Below, one piece after another: positions 53,075 through 63,721 of a stretch of DNA of 64,000 nucleotides. Position numbers and translations under genes: made by a program. The stretch's first letter is position 1. Each line of letters opens with the position of its first letter. Source of the stretch: Alteromonas hispanica (lineage in GTDB: Bacteria; Pseudomonadota; Gammaproteobacteria; Enterobacterales; Alteromonadaceae); NCBI RefSeq assembly GCF_010500915.1, contig NZ_JAAAWP010000008.1:144824-208823 (forward strand), written 5' to 3'. The notes under the pieces were generated by a model. It did no database searches and had not been told where the DNA came from. It saw only the letters and a list, made by a program, of their open reading frames with translations.

Positions 53075-55138
53075 ATGTCAATAAAATCTATATTTGTAAC
53101 CTCTTTGTCTACACCTTCAACACCTATACCTTCTACACCCATATCCTCTATTTCTAGACATTCCATCTTTTCACCTTTGAATGTTGCTAAAGCTACTTTA
53201 ATGACTACTGCTGCTTTACTAATAAGTCTCGCTAGCTTTGATGTTTGGTCTCAAGCTGGTGGCATGCAAGGTTACGACAAAAACATTAAGGCTATAGAGC
53301 CGTCCAGCGTATCGTATTCTGTAGGTTTAGCAGGAGATATGGCCCCTACCATAAGCCGTCTCATTTTGGCTGAAAGTCAGGGTGTTCGTAATTCCAAACT
53401 ATCGCCAAAAGGAAAATACGTTGCGTATATTTCTGGACTGACGGGAAAGCTACAGCTTTGGGTTCAGCCTGCCGATGGTGGACAAGCGCGCCAATTAACG
53501 TTTGGTTCTGGGGTGAGAAATTATGCATGGGCACCTAGCGGTACACATATTTTATATTCAGCAGATAACAATGGTAACGAACAAGAATCTTATTACTTGT
53601 TAAATGTAGAGGCTTTTACTGAAAAAGAAGTGTTGCCCGCCGTTGAAGGAGGCTTTCGAGTATTTGGTGGCTTCGTCGACGAAACTACAATCTTATTTAC
53701 TAGCACCGAGCGCAATAAACTAGACTTCGACTTGTATCTTACCAACCTCAAAACAGGCGAGACCACGATGATTTATGAAGGGCGAATGGGCCTGTATATT
53801 TCATCAGTTTCGCCCGATGGCAAGTGGGCCGTCATGAAGGAGTCCGTGGGAGAAGACTCTGATATTCTGTATTTGTTTGATCTTCAAAATCGCTCGCTTA
53901 AAACTATTTCAGCGCCAAAGCGTCGTGCTAATCATACAAGGGCTGGTATTGCGTGGACAAAAGATAGCAGTGGCTTTTACTTTGCTACTAACGCACAGCA
54001 GGAGTATATCAACTTGGCCTTTTACGATATCGACAAAGGCATTAAAAAGTTAGATCAAGTCCCCCATGATGTTGAGCAGATAAGGCTATGCCAAGATGAT
54101 CGATACCTCGCTTATACGCTTAACATAGAAGGGTTTAGCCAGCTTCAAGTCAAAGAGGTCGAATCAGGTACCATGTTAAAAGCAGGTGGGTTACCTGAAG
54201 GCATTTTACGTATCGATTGTGGAGTAGGGGCAACGCAACTGCTTGTAGAATCAAAATCTTCTGACGACCCAGGGTCACTCTATTTGTGGGACTTTAGCGA
54301 CACAGCGGAAGTATTATTCGAGGCTGGGCTGGCTGGAGTTCCGAAAAATAGTATAGTGAAACCCAAAAGTATTCTCATCGAAGCACGTGATGGCGTAACA
54401 CTTCAGGGGCTGTTATATCTACCGGAGTCAAAACAAGAAACGCCTCCGCCTGCCTTATTCCGTGTTCACGGGGGCCCAACATCGCAGTCTCGTCCTTACT
54501 TCGATGCTATGACGCAGTATTTAGTGAACCACGGTATTGCAGTGTTTAAGCCTAATGTACGAGGTTCAACAGGGTTTGGTCATACCTATGTTACGCTTGA
54601 TGATCGTGAGAAGCGGCTCGATAGCGTTCGTGACCTCGTTGATATGCATGAATATTTATCTGAGAAAGAGATCATCGACGGCAAAAATGTTGCCGTAGCC
54701 GGAGGCAGTTATGGTGGCTACGCCGTGAACGCCGTTTTGGCAAATTATCCGGGGTACTTTGCTGCAGGCGTCTCCCTGTTTGGTGTGGCAGACTGGGTTA
54801 CCGCATTAGAAGTTGCCTCTCCTATGCTAAAGGCCTCCGACATTATCGAATATGGCGATATTAAAGATCCGAAGTGGCTGGCGTTTTATCAGCAATATTC
54901 ACCTATACGCCAAGCTAAAAATATCAATGTTCCTGTACTCTACTCTCATGGAGTTATGGACCCGCGAATCGATATAGCTGAAACTGAAATTATGGTAAAA
55001 ACACTGAGAAACAATGGCATAGAGGCGCCGTTTATTCGTATTCCCGACGAAGGTCACGGCTGGAACAAACGAGAAAATAGAATGTTTTATGCACTAGAGG
55101 AAGTGAAATTTCTTAGAAAAGTACTGAACGCCCAATAG
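53075..55138 (+). CDS. S9-family prolyl oligopeptidase
   Basis: 687 residues. The N-terminus has an unusual Ser/Thr/Pro-rich lead (TPSTPIPSTPISSISRHS) before a hydrophobic stretch ending near VWSQAGG, so an export signal is likely but with a long N region. AAAGGACC precedes the ATG. A beta-propeller (about 85-400, with SPKGKYVAYISG, SPDGKWAVMK) is followed by an alpha/beta hydrolase with catalytic Ser545 in GGSYGGY, Asp629 in HGVMDPRID and His661 in DEGHGW. It cleaves oligopeptides, probably in the periplasm. Confidence 0.92.
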   Translation: MSIKSIFVTSLSTPSTPIPSTPISSISRHSIFSPLNVAKATLMTTAALLISLASFDVWSQAGGMQGYDKNIKAIEPSSVSYSVGLAGDMAPTISRLILAESQGVRNSKLSPKGKYVAYISGLTGKLQLWVQPADGGQARQLTFGSGVRNYAWAPSGTHILYSADNNGNEQESYYLLNVEAFTEKEVLPAVEGGFRVFGGFVDETTILFTSTERNKLDFDLYLTNLKTGETTMIYEGRMGLYISSVSPDGKWAVMKESVGEDSDILYLFDLQNRSLKTISAPKRRANHTRAGIAWTKDSSGFYFATNAQQEYINLAFYDIDKGIKKLDQVPHDVEQIRLCQDDRYLAYTLNIEGFSQLQVKEVESGTMLKAGGLPEGILRIDCGVGATQLLVESKSSDDPGSLYLWDFSDTAEVLFEAGLAGVPKNSIVKPKSILIEARDGVTLQGLLYLPESKQETPPPALFRVHGGPTSQSRPYFDAMTQYLVNHGIAVFKPNVRGSTGFGHTYVTLDDREKRLDSVRDLVDMHEYLSEKEIIDGKNVAVAGGSYGGYAVNAVLANYPGYFAAGVSLFGVADWVTALEVASPMLKASDIIEYGDIKDPKWLAFYQQYSPIRQAKNINVPVLYSHGVMDPRIDIAETEIMVKTLRNNGIEAPFIRIPDEGHGWNKRENRMFYALEEVKFLRKVLNAQ

Positions 55139-55205
55139 CTGCCGCATTAGGTGGCACGTTAATTTATATTGTTGAAACAAGGTTCAATGTCTAAAAGTAT
55201 AATGA

Positions 55206-56111
55206 CTACTTGTACTGAACCTTGTTTCGCCCATTTTGTTTCGCTTGATAAAGCGCTTCATCTGCGCGCTTCATTATGTCTTCTACTGAGTCAGGGCTTT
55301 GCTGTTTAACGTCGGTAATACCAATACTTACGGTAATTGAAAACGTATTTTCACCGTCTTTGAATACTCTATTCTGCGTGGCGTGTTTTATACGCTCTGC
55401 AATTACCAGAGTTTCCTCTCTTGTAGCATCATGGATAATAGCGAGAAACTCTTCGCCACCAAATCTACCTAATATATCCACTTCTCTTAGTTCAGCTGAG
55501 GCAATGTTTGTGAACTGTATTAGCACGTCATCGCCAACAAGATGACCATATTGATCGTTTATTTCTTTAAAGTAATCTAGGTCCATAATCATGACTGAAA
55601 AGGGTAGATTATCCCTTTGGAAACGAGCTAGCTCATCGCCTAATGAGTTTACTATTTCATTCTTATTCCAAAGCTGTGTCATGCCATCTCTTTTGGCTCG
55701 TTCCTCAAGTTCTGATTCAAGAAGCTTAGAGTCGGTTACATCAACCATGTAACCCGTCCAAACTTCATGTCCCTCGAAGAGCTCGTTACTTGGTTTAGAC
55801 GATAGCCTTATCCAAATATTGCCTTTGGCTGGGTTATTGAAACGAATGTCAGAAACAAAAAAACTGCCTTGCTGATTAGCGTTGATATCCTCTTCATATA
55901 GCCTGTCAACATCTTCTTCGTTTACAAGATTCCAAAAGTTGTCGATGTCTTCGATAAAGCATTCAGCTTTTATTCCCAACACGTCAGAACTACCAGAGCT
56001 GATATACAAAAAGCGCCCTTTGCCCTCTGGAAATAAAACATATTTGTATAGAACAACGGGAGCAAACTCAAGAAGGTGTTCTAGTTCGCCCAAAGAGATA
56101 TTGGTATGCAT
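55206..56111 (-). CDS. PAS-GGDEF diguanylate cyclase
   Basis: 301 residues with no membrane segment. A PAS-like domain (about 10-125, with RFLYISSGSSDVLGIKAECF and the PAC-type ending GYMVDVTDSKLLESE) is followed by a GGDEF domain: RDGMTQLWNKNEIV, LDYFKEINDQYGHLVGD and GGEEF at 218-222. The RxxD I-site (REVD, 209-212) is present at the proper spacing. It makes c-di-GMP under a soluble sensor. It follows the TPR hybrid kinase on the same strand; 163 bases separate them. Confidence 0.93.
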   Translation of the reverse strand: MHTNISLGELEHLLEFAPVVLYKYVLFPEGKGRFLYISSGSSDVLGIKAECFIEDIDNFWNLVNEEDVDRLYEEDINANQQGSFFVSDIRFNNPAKGNIWIRLSSKPSNELFEGHEVWTGYMVDVTDSKLLESELEERAKRDGMTQLWNKNEIVNSLGDELARFQRDNLPFSVMIMDLDYFKEINDQYGHLVGDDVLIQFTNIASAELREVDILGRFGGEEFLAIIHDATREETLVIAERIKHATQNRVFKDGENTFSITVSIGITDVKQQSPDSVEDIMKRADEALYQAKQNGRNKVQYK

Positions 56112-56274
56112 CGATTAAAAATACAACGTAAAGATTTTCATAAGTTAAGCATAAACAGATGTTCACAAAATCGCCAATACATAAGGCTTTCAGCATGAAA
56201 GTTAATACAAATACGCCGACAACAAATTCGCGATTCCAACCATATTTGTTAGAACGGCAGTTTTCCTTAGTGAC

Positions 56275-59200
56275 TTACGAGTTTGAAGCAACTATTTGCT
56301 TTACTGCACAGTTCATTTCAAAAAGCGCACTATGCATCAAATCTAGTTGCTTAACGAACTCTTCCGATTGCTTATTTTGTTGAATGGTAAGCTCAATAGC
56401 ACGAATAAAGTCGGCCAAATTATAAGCGCCTATGTATTTAAGTGCGGTACTGTAGATATGTGCAATTCTTGAAATTGTAGTGTTATCTTGGTTGTTAATA
56501 GCTTGATGGAGTGTATCTAGCTCCGATTGCAGGTCTAAAAAGTCATTAAGTAACGTTTTGTAAAGGTGTTCGTCGTTAAGTAGTGACTGCATAGCACGTG
56601 CTTTATCAATCTGGTTAAGCCTGCCGATTGACGTTTCGTTGAAAGTTTCAACACCGAGCGCCTGAGTTTTATGGCCTGCAGTATTTGCTTCTTGGACTGA
56701 AATCGCGGTAGCCAGAACGTTAAAAAGCTTTTTAGGCTCAACAGGTTTCGTTAGGTGAGCCGTCATACCCGCAGCAATACTCATATCGATGTCTTGTTGC
56801 ATGGCATGTGCCGTCATAGCAATAATAGGCATGGTAAGCTGTAGCTCATTACGAATAACTTTCGTTGCCTTTAAGCCATCCATATCCGGCATTTGAATAT
56901 CCATTAGCACCACATCAAACTTATTGTTGCGACGAAGTATATCAATCGCTTTTATGCCATTACTGGCCACTTCAATTTTGGCACCAGAATCTTTAAGTAA
57001 CCCTAAGGCTACTTTTTGGTTTAGTGCGTTATCTTCTACTAGCAGAATAGTCTTACCGGCAAGGTTCGGAAATCCAGACACGTCTGTCTCTATTATTTCT
57101 GCACTTGCGCGGTAATCTAGACACAGCTCCTGAATATTATTGATGAGTTCACTGGCTCCGAAAGGCTTTTTGATAAAGGTCTTAATACCGAGGCGCGTTG
57201 CCTGTTCGCGCATTTGGGCCGACTCAAACGCTGAAAGCATTATTACTTTAGGAGGTTTAATAGAGAACTCTTGGTTCATTATAGCGACAACTTCAAGGCC
57301 GTCGATATCGGGCATTTTCCAATCTAAAATGAGTAAGTCGTAAGGCGTATTGTTTGCTGTAGCGGCACGTAACTTGGCTATGGCTTCTTCACCTCCAGTG
57401 GCAAGCTCGGCTTCAATTTTTGCCAATGATAACGTTTCTGATATTGCTCGTCGTGATAAGCTTACGTCATCTACAACTAACACCTTAAGGGTCGAAAGCT
57501 GTTTGGAAGGTGACACCATTGTTACTTCTGAGTTGCGTTTTACATTTACCGTAAAATAAAAGCTAGCGCCTTTGCCTAGTTTGCTTTCAACCCATGTTTT
57601 TCCACCCATTAATGAGGCCAACTGCTGGCATATGGCTAAGCCTAAACCGGTTCCACCATAGCGACGAGATGTGGATTCATTGCCTTGGTTGAAAGGTTGA
57701 AACAGCCTGGTTTTTTGTTCGTTGTCTAATCCAATGCCAGTATCTTTTATTTCAAATTCAAGCTCCACGTGGTCATCCCTAAGTTCACATCCAACACTTA
57801 CAGATACCAGCCCATCGTCGGTAAACTTGAGCGCGTTGCTTAAGAAGTTATTTAAAATTTGCTGTATTCGCAGCGGGTCACCAATTAGATTATGAGGAAC
57901 ATCTCTGCCTATATGCTGAATGAGTTCAATGTGTTTTTCATTGGCCCGAGGTAAGTGGTATCGAATTGCCTGATTTACTAAAGCATCAATATTGAAAGGC
58001 GTTGATTCAATATTCATTTTTCCAGCTTCAATTTTTGAGAAGTCCAGAATATCGTTAACCACGCTCAACAGTGTGTTCGATGCGCCTTCTATTTGTAATA
58101 AGTTAGTCTGTTGGTCTTTGTTTTCTGCCGAGCGCTGGGAAAGTTTTGTAAGCCCGATAATTGCATTGAGTGGGGTACGTACTTCATGACTCATGCGAGC
58201 TAAAAAATCAGATTTTGCGTCGGTTGCCTTTCGCAGTTCTTTCGCTAGTTCATTCAGGGCGCTTCGTTGTTGTCGAGTTCTGAGTAATAAGCTTATCACT
58301 AAAGCTAAAGACAAAATGACACCGACTATAAAATAAAGTTGAAACGTATTGGCTTTTTGTTGACTGATATTACGCTGTTCTTTTAGCTGGTTGTCTTTTT
58401 CAAGCAGCTGTATCTTGTCCTCTTTTTCTGCTATCGCCAAACGCACGCGATTAAGCGCAAGTAATCGAGATTGCTGTTCGTTAAAGCTTTGCTCATAGAC
58501 CTCTTGAAATTGCTTTGAATATTGCAGGGCCGACCGATAATCGTTTGTAGACTCAAGTAGAGAAATGAGTTTTTCAAGAAATTTAAGTAACAGCGCCTTA
58601 TCATTTTTAACTTCTTCTTTTTTAAGTCCTGACTCAAGTTCGCTGATGGCAAGTTCGACTTCACCGCGGCGTAAATGAATTTCAACCAACTGCAGCAGGC
58701 GAGGGCCCTCTGTATATTTAAAACCAACCTTACGGTCTGCTTCTGCGGCTTTATTGAGGTTTTTTAACGCCTCATTGATGTTGCCCTGTGCAATATGCAG
58801 CTCTGCCATAGAGCCGTAAACAATTCCGATGAAAGGGTAATTGGTATCAATCAGCAATTCATCCGCTAGCATCAAATTAACTTTCGCTTCCTGAAAATTG
58901 CCTAATTCTTTGTGCGCATAGCCCTGATAATAGTAAGCAATACCCTCATTTTCACTACTCTCCAATCGTTGCGCGGAAGAAAGGTATCGATGGCTAAATG
59001 ACAGTAACTTTTCAAAATCGTTGAGCGAGGCATACACATTACCCATTGCACTGTATACCGAAAGCACTTGGTCGCTATTCAACTGATTATAAAGCTCAAG
59101 GGAGTGATTCAAGGCATCTAGTGCTCGCCCATGCTCGCCAGAGAAATCTAGAATAAACCCTTCTAATCGAAATGACTCGGCAAGGGCTAATTTATTATCG

Positions 59201-59544
59201 CCAACCTTGGCGTATTCGCGAGCATCTAAAAGCTGTTGATAGGCTGATACATAATCTTGTTTTAAAATATCGCGGTAGGCTTTTAAGTTAAGAAATCGCG
59301 CGTGGTGATAGTCGCTTGGATATTCAGTGAAGTACTGAGTAAGCTCTTTAACCTCAGCTTTTACAGATGGGTCGTTCTGCTGAATTCGCTCCTTAAGGCC
59401 GCTTAACAATGCAAGTTTGGGGGGGAGGGTAGGATTACTGCTGCTTAGTTTCTCCTGAAATGCCAAAGTGGTTTTTAACGGCAACCCGATAAAAACGACA
59501 ATCAAAAAAATAAGATGCTTAACCGCACTCTTTACATTAAACAA
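56275..59544 (-). CDS. TPR-containing hybrid histidine kinase with two receivers and Hpt
   Basis: 1089 residues. A signal-like N-terminus (LIFLIVVFIGLPLKTTLAFQ) is followed by a TPR-type helical sensor in the periplasm (about 45-370) and a membrane helix (FIVGVILSLALVISLLL, about 400-420). HisKA has phospho-acceptor His453 in SHEVRTPLN, followed by a HATPase domain (DTGIGLDNEQ, GGTGLGLAICQQL). Receiver 1 has Asp741 in LILDWKMPD; receiver 2 has Asp882 in LMDIQMPD. A C-terminal Hpt-like domain has His1029 in AHIYSTALKYIG; the typical LKG after the histidine is replaced, which is odd. It suits a multistep phosphorelay of unknown target. Confidence 0.92.
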   Translation of the reverse strand: MFNVKSAVKHLIFLIVVFIGLPLKTTLAFQEKLSSSNPTLPPKLALLSGLKERIQQNDPSVKAEVKELTQYFTEYPSDYHHARFLNLKAYRDILKQDYVSAYQQLLDAREYAKVGDNKLALAESFRLEGFILDFSGEHGRALDALNHSLELYNQLNSDQVLSVYSAMGNVYASLNDFEKLLSFSHRYLSSAQRLESSENEGIAYYYQGYAHKELGNFQEAKVNLMLADELLIDTNYPFIGIVYGSMAELHIAQGNINEALKNLNKAAEADRKVGFKYTEGPRLLQLVEIHLRRGEVELAISELESGLKKEEVKNDKALLLKFLEKLISLLESTNDYRSALQYSKQFQEVYEQSFNEQQSRLLALNRVRLAIAEKEDKIQLLEKDNQLKEQRNISQQKANTFQLYFIVGVILSLALVISLLLRTRQQRSALNELAKELRKATDAKSDFLARMSHEVRTPLNAIIGLTKLSQRSAENKDQQTNLLQIEGASNTLLSVVNDILDFSKIEAGKMNIESTPFNIDALVNQAIRYHLPRANEKHIELIQHIGRDVPHNLIGDPLRIQQILNNFLSNALKFTDDGLVSVSVGCELRDDHVELEFEIKDTGIGLDNEQKTRLFQPFNQGNESTSRRYGGTGLGLAICQQLASLMGGKTWVESKLGKGASFYFTVNVKRNSEVTMVSPSKQLSTLKVLVVDDVSLSRRAISETLSLAKIEAELATGGEEAIAKLRAATANNTPYDLLILDWKMPDIDGLEVVAIMNQEFSIKPPKVIMLSAFESAQMREQATRLGIKTFIKKPFGASELINNIQELCLDYRASAEIIETDVSGFPNLAGKTILLVEDNALNQKVALGLLKDSGAKIEVASNGIKAIDILRRNNKFDVVLMDIQMPDMDGLKATKVIRNELQLTMPIIAMTAHAMQQDIDMSIAAGMTAHLTKPVEPKKLFNVLATAISVQEANTAGHKTQALGVETFNETSIGRLNQIDKARAMQSLLNDEHLYKTLLNDFLDLQSELDTLHQAINNQDNTTISRIAHIYSTALKYIGAYNLADFIRAIELTIQQNKQSEEFVKQLDLMHSALFEMNCAVKQIVASNS

Positions 59545-59796
59545 TAGCTGACAGCCATAGTGAATTTGCTTTTTTAGAAAACCTTTTTATGGTCCTAGTT
59601 TGAAAATTTACTATAAGATAGATTTGTTGCATTTACTACGGGTGTCAATCAAGCCATAGCTTAGCATTAAGATCTTTGCTTCTATTCCATTTCAAAATTG
59701 GGCGCTAGCTTACGCCCAACACTGTGTGAAAGTTTTTTAATCCTAGTGATACCTTATGCTGTATCAATTACATCAACAAAAAACTAACGCGAGACT

Positions 59797-60753
59797 ATGA
59801 GTAATACACGCCTCAGTGAAGCGAGCACAGCTTTTCAACTCTCACTCAACAACTGGTGGAGTATTCTCAAACGCATATTCACTAATATTGGCGGTCATAA
59901 TATTCCCCTTATTTCCGCAGGTGTTGCGTTTTATTGTTTGTTGGCAATCTTTCCCTTACTGGGGGCAACAATATCCTTATATGGTCTTATCGTATCGCCA
60001 GAAGAGTTGCAGCGTCATATGGCTTTACTCGTAGATGTGGTGCCTTCCGACAGTAGCTACATCATTGAAGAGCAGCTTAAAAAACTGACGGAAAAGTCGA
60101 GTTCTGCATTGGGGTGGGGGTTCTTTTTAACCCTATTCTTGTCGCTTTGGAGCAGTAGTAAAGGAGCAAATGCATTAATCACAGCGTGCAATATCACCTA
60201 TAATGAAAGAGAGGGGCGCGGCTTTTTTAATGGCTTAATAGCTCGCATAACCTGCACTATCAGTATGATAGCCACCGTAATAGTTGCCTTGGCGTGCGTT
60301 ACTATTCTGCCCGAAACTATTAGTTGGGCGTCAGGAGGCTCAATTGATGACAAGCAGGCTATTTGGCTTACGTGGCCTATTATGCTTGTGTTGTTTAATT
60401 TTTGTCTTTCTGCGTTGTATCGCTATGCGCCCCACCGGCGCTCGGCACAGTGGCGATGGGTTACACCTGGCTCAATGCTGGCAACCGTACTATGGATAGC
60501 AGGGTCTTATGCGTTCTCAATATATTTAAATGAATTCGCCAGCTATAACAAAACCTATGGCTCAGTGGGCGGTATTATTATTTTGCTTATGTGGTTGTAT
60601 TTAAGTGCCTACATTATTCTTATCGGTGCTGAAGTAAACTCAAGCATAGAGCTACAAACCAGTGTGGATAGTACCGTAGGTGAGGACAAACCAATGGGGG
60701 AGCGAAACGCTGTTGTTGCCGATAATACACCTGAAGATTTGCGTAAATCGTAA
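59797..60753 (+). CDS. yihY: YihY/BrkB-family membrane protein
   Basis: 318 residues with about six hydrophobic helices. The N-terminal region HNIPLISAGVAFYCLLAIFPLLGATISLYGL, the central LWSSSKGANALITACNITYNERE and the C-terminal TYGSVGGIIILLMWLYLSAYIILIGAEVNS are the family signature. A polar cytoplasmic tail follows. Role is not well defined; not a ribonuclease despite old annotations (established knowledge for YihY). Unknown substrate. Confidence 0.9.
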   Translation: MSNTRLSEASTAFQLSLNNWWSILKRIFTNIGGHNIPLISAGVAFYCLLAIFPLLGATISLYGLIVSPEELQRHMALLVDVVPSDSSYIIEEQLKKLTEKSSSALGWGFFLTLFLSLWSSSKGANALITACNITYNEREGRGFFNGLIARITCTISMIATVIVALACVTILPETISWASGGSIDDKQAIWLTWPIMLVLFNFCLSALYRYAPHRRSAQWRWVTPGSMLATVLWIAGSYAFSIYLNEFASYNKTYGSVGGIIILLMWLYLSAYIILIGAEVNSSIELQTSVDSTVGEDKPMGERNAVVADNTPEDLRKS

Positions 60754-60884
60754 AAATGTGACAACAAATCATTAGCACACGGCGACCTTTGCTGTAGCAA
60801 TTTTGGGCTGAATGTACTGCAAGGCTCAACATGCCGTAATATCTTGCGATTTCATCTTGCTGTATCATCTTTGCGACTTTACAG

Positions 60885-62891
60885 ATGATACCAAACTCAA
60901 TGACCTCAGATTATTCTACATTACTTCATCAGCTTTTCGGCTTTTCCTCGTTTAGACAAGGGCAGCAAGAGGTTGTGCAGGGATTGCTTAGTCAGCGCTC
61001 TACGCTCGCTATTTTCCCTACTGGTTCAGGCAAGTCTTTGTGTTATCAGTTCGTAGCAACCCAGCTTCCTCACCTTACTCTGGTGGTATCGCCGCTACTG
61101 GCGTTAATGAAAGATCAGCTTGAGTTTTTGCATAGCAAAGGCATTGCGGCAGCCAGTATCGACTCAACGTTAACGCCTCAGCAAAACAAGCAGGTCATGA
61201 ACGATATTCGCACTGGCCAGTGTAAAATTCTTATGGTTTCAGTAGAGCGATTTAAAAATGAGCGTTTTCGGCAGTTTATTGAGTCAATCCCAGTGTCGAT
61301 GTTGGTGGTGGACGAAGCCCACTGTATTTCCGAATGGGGACATAACTTTCGCCCTGATTACTTAAAACTTCCTGCGTATCAGAAAGACTTAAATATACCT
61401 TTGGTGCTTTTGTTAACAGCTACAGCGACTAAAAAAGTTAAGCAAGATATGGCAAAACGGTTTGGCATCGCTGACAACGATATTATTCAAACAGGGTTTT
61501 ATCGGCAGAATTTAAATTTAAATGTGTTGCCGGTAATAGAAGCAGAAAAAGACAGCACCTTGTTGCAACAATTAAAACAACAGCAGGGCGCTGGCATTGT
61601 TTATGTGACGTTGCAACAAGGTGCAGAGCAGGTGGCACGTTTCTTACAACAAAATGGTGTTGCTGCCAGTGCTTATCACGCTGGCCTAGACAGTGATGTA
61701 AGGCAGAGTATTCAGCTCGATTTTATGGAAAATAGGCTGCAAGTGGTGGTGGCCACTATTGCTTTTGGTATGGGTATCGATAAATCGGATATCCGTTTTG
61801 TCATACATTACGACTTGCCTAAATCTATTGAGAATTATAGTCAGGAAATCGGTCGCGGAGGCCGAGACGGAAGCATTGCAAACTGCACAGTACTGGCAAA
61901 TTTAGACGGTTTGGTTACCATTGAAAACTTTGTTTACGGCGATACTCCAGACCAGGTTGCAATACAAAAAGTGATTGACGATATTGCCTCACAAGGCAGT
62001 GCATCTCATGATATCGGTCAAGCTCAAAAAGTAAGCCAATCGGACAGTGGCCTGTATCAATGGGAAACCCAAATTAATAGTCTATCGGCGTTAAGTAACA
62101 TTCGACAGTTGCCGTTAAAAACCTTGCTGGTGCAATTGGAGTTGGCCGGTGTAGTAAAGCCCTTGTTTGCCTATTTCGCAGAATTTAAGTTTCGCTTTAT
62201 TACCGACAAAGACACTATTCTGAATCAATTTTCACAAGAACGAAGAGATTTTTTAAATGCAGTGTTTTCGCACACAGCAATGAAAAAAGTGTGGGGCATT
62301 GTCAATTTTGACAGTATATTTGAGCATTATGGTGCTGAACGAAGCCGAGTAGTTGCTGCGCTGGAATATTTACATGAGCACAATCATATTGAGCTTGCGT
62401 CTCGTTTAATTACCGATGTGTATGAAGTGAACAAACAGGCACTACTGGCCGGTGATTTAGCTGAAAAACTGGCATTTTATTTTGCCGACAACGAGCAAAA
62501 AGAAATAAAACGTATTGCCGCATTGGTTCGCTTCTTTGAACTTCGCACGTGTCTTAACTTCAACTTGTCTGCCTACTTTGACGATAATAACGCGCCAGAA
62601 CAATGTGGTCATTGCAGTGTATGTAGAGGAAATGTGGCAAAGCTAGAGCATTCCACGCCTGTAGCGACCCCGAATAAAACTGATGTGGCTCGAGCAGTAC
62701 AAGCGTTGCAAACTCACTTAAAAGGTAAATGTACCGATGATATCACGCTTAGTACTTATTGCCGTTTTCTCACCGGTATGTCGATGCCACTATTCACTCG
62801 TTTCAAAGTAAGGCAAGTAGTGGGGTTCGCTAGCTGTGAACAGTGTAGGTATGCAGATGTAAAAGCCCTAGTGGCGGAACTTATTCAGTAG
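60885..62891 (+). CDS. recQ: RecQ-family ATP-dependent DNA helicase
   Basis: 668 residues. It has RecQ motif 0 (FGFSSFRQGQQEVVQGLL), Walker A in FPTGSGKSLCYQ, the DEAH-type box DEAHCISEWGHNFRPDY, TATATKKV, the second-domain VATIAFGMGIDKSDIRFVIHYDLP, and QEIGRGGRDG. A zinc-binding four-cysteine set lies in the C-terminus (CLNFNLSAYFDDN...CGHCSVC). The winged helix is less clear. It unwinds DNA 3' to 5' in recombination and repair. The arrangement differs from E. coli RecQ (no clear HRDC), so it may be a RecQ paralogue. Confidence 0.9.
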   Translation: MIPNSMTSDYSTLLHQLFGFSSFRQGQQEVVQGLLSQRSTLAIFPTGSGKSLCYQFVATQLPHLTLVVSPLLALMKDQLEFLHSKGIAAASIDSTLTPQQNKQVMNDIRTGQCKILMVSVERFKNERFRQFIESIPVSMLVVDEAHCISEWGHNFRPDYLKLPAYQKDLNIPLVLLLTATATKKVKQDMAKRFGIADNDIIQTGFYRQNLNLNVLPVIEAEKDSTLLQQLKQQQGAGIVYVTLQQGAEQVARFLQQNGVAASAYHAGLDSDVRQSIQLDFMENRLQVVVATIAFGMGIDKSDIRFVIHYDLPKSIENYSQEIGRGGRDGSIANCTVLANLDGLVTIENFVYGDTPDQVAIQKVIDDIASQGSASHDIGQAQKVSQSDSGLYQWETQINSLSALSNIRQLPLKTLLVQLELAGVVKPLFAYFAEFKFRFITDKDTILNQFSQERRDFLNAVFSHTAMKKVWGIVNFDSIFEHYGAERSRVVAALEYLHEHNHIELASRLITDVYEVNKQALLAGDLAEKLAFYFADNEQKEIKRIAALVRFFELRTCLNFNLSAYFDDNNAPEQCGHCSVCRGNVAKLEHSTPVATPNKTDVARAVQALQTHLKGKCTDDITLSTYCRFLTGMSMPLFTRFKVRQVVGFASCEQCRYADVKALVAELIQ

Positions 62892-62997
62892 TGGAGGGAC
62901 TTACTCAATAGATAAAGGCGAGTGTTTCCTTTTGACTGTATCATAATTACTGAATAGAAAATCTATAAGCCTCGTTTGCATTTTCCTAAGGATTAAC

Positions 62998-63546
62998 ATG
63001 GCACTTAAAGCAACGATATTTAAAGCGGACATATCGATAACGGATATGGATCGCAATTATTACAACGATCATAATTTAACTATTGCCCGCCACCCATCTG
63101 AAAACGACGAGCGTATGATGCTGCGCATTATCGCCTTCATCGTTAATGCTCACGAGCAACTGCAGTTTACTAAGGGGTTGTCAGACGATGAAGTACCAGA
63201 TTTATGGCAAAAAACCTTTAGCGACGAAATAGAACTCTGGATTGAGTTAGGACAACCATCGGAGCAGCGAATTAAAAAGGGCTGTAATCAAAGTAAGAAG
63301 ATGAAGATTTACGCTTATGCCGATAACAGCTTTGATGTGTGGTGGAAGAAAGAACAGAATAAACTCAATACAAAAAAGAACTTGTCTGTGTATACGCTAC
63401 CACAGTCACTCTCAGCAACATTATCTGCAGCGGTAGAGCGCTCTATGCAAATTCAGGTCACTGTTCAAGATGGACAAATTTGGCTCACCATTGCCGGTTC
63501 CAAGGCGAGTGAATGCCTAGAAATTGAGATAGAAAAGCACCTATAG
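62998..63546 (+). CDS. yaeQ: YaeQ-family protein
   Basis: 182 residues; the family adopts a nuclease-like fold related to PD-(D/E)XK (established knowledge), with no proven activity. Signatures are the start MALKATIFKADISITDMDRNYY, HPSENDERMMLRIIAFIVNA and the acidic LWIELGQPSEQRIKKGC, the last including the E-x-Q-P segment. Codon use is normal and the ATG has AAGGATTAA upstream. Function unknown. Confidence 0.92.
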   Translation: MALKATIFKADISITDMDRNYYNDHNLTIARHPSENDERMMLRIIAFIVNAHEQLQFTKGLSDDEVPDLWQKTFSDEIELWIELGQPSEQRIKKGCNQSKKMKIYAYADNSFDVWWKKEQNKLNTKKNLSVYTLPQSLSATLSAAVERSMQIQVTVQDGQIWLTIAGSKASECLEIEIEKHL

Positions 63547-63721
63547 CATTCATCGTTAAACATAGAGTGCTTTGAACGGAGTCCCCTTTTATCCGTCCAA
63601 GAAACTAACATAAAAAGCGCCAAAGATTAAAAGTTTGCCATAAAAATCAATCCTTCTTTACATGATGAATTCAAATGCTACATTGAAGTTGTGTTCAGCA
63701 GATATCTAAGGAGGTGATCAT
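63547..63721. promoter_or_regulatory. Leader of the 63.7-kb mini-gene with an extreme Shine-Dalgarno
   Basis: TAAGGAGGTGATC (63708-63719... ending 3 bases before the ATG) is complementary to 13 bases of the 16S rRNA 3' tail (GATCACCTCCTTA). Such an extended match is rare and probably gives very strong or very slow translation initiation. I see no sharp -10/-35, but the upstream is AT-rich. Confidence 0.6.
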
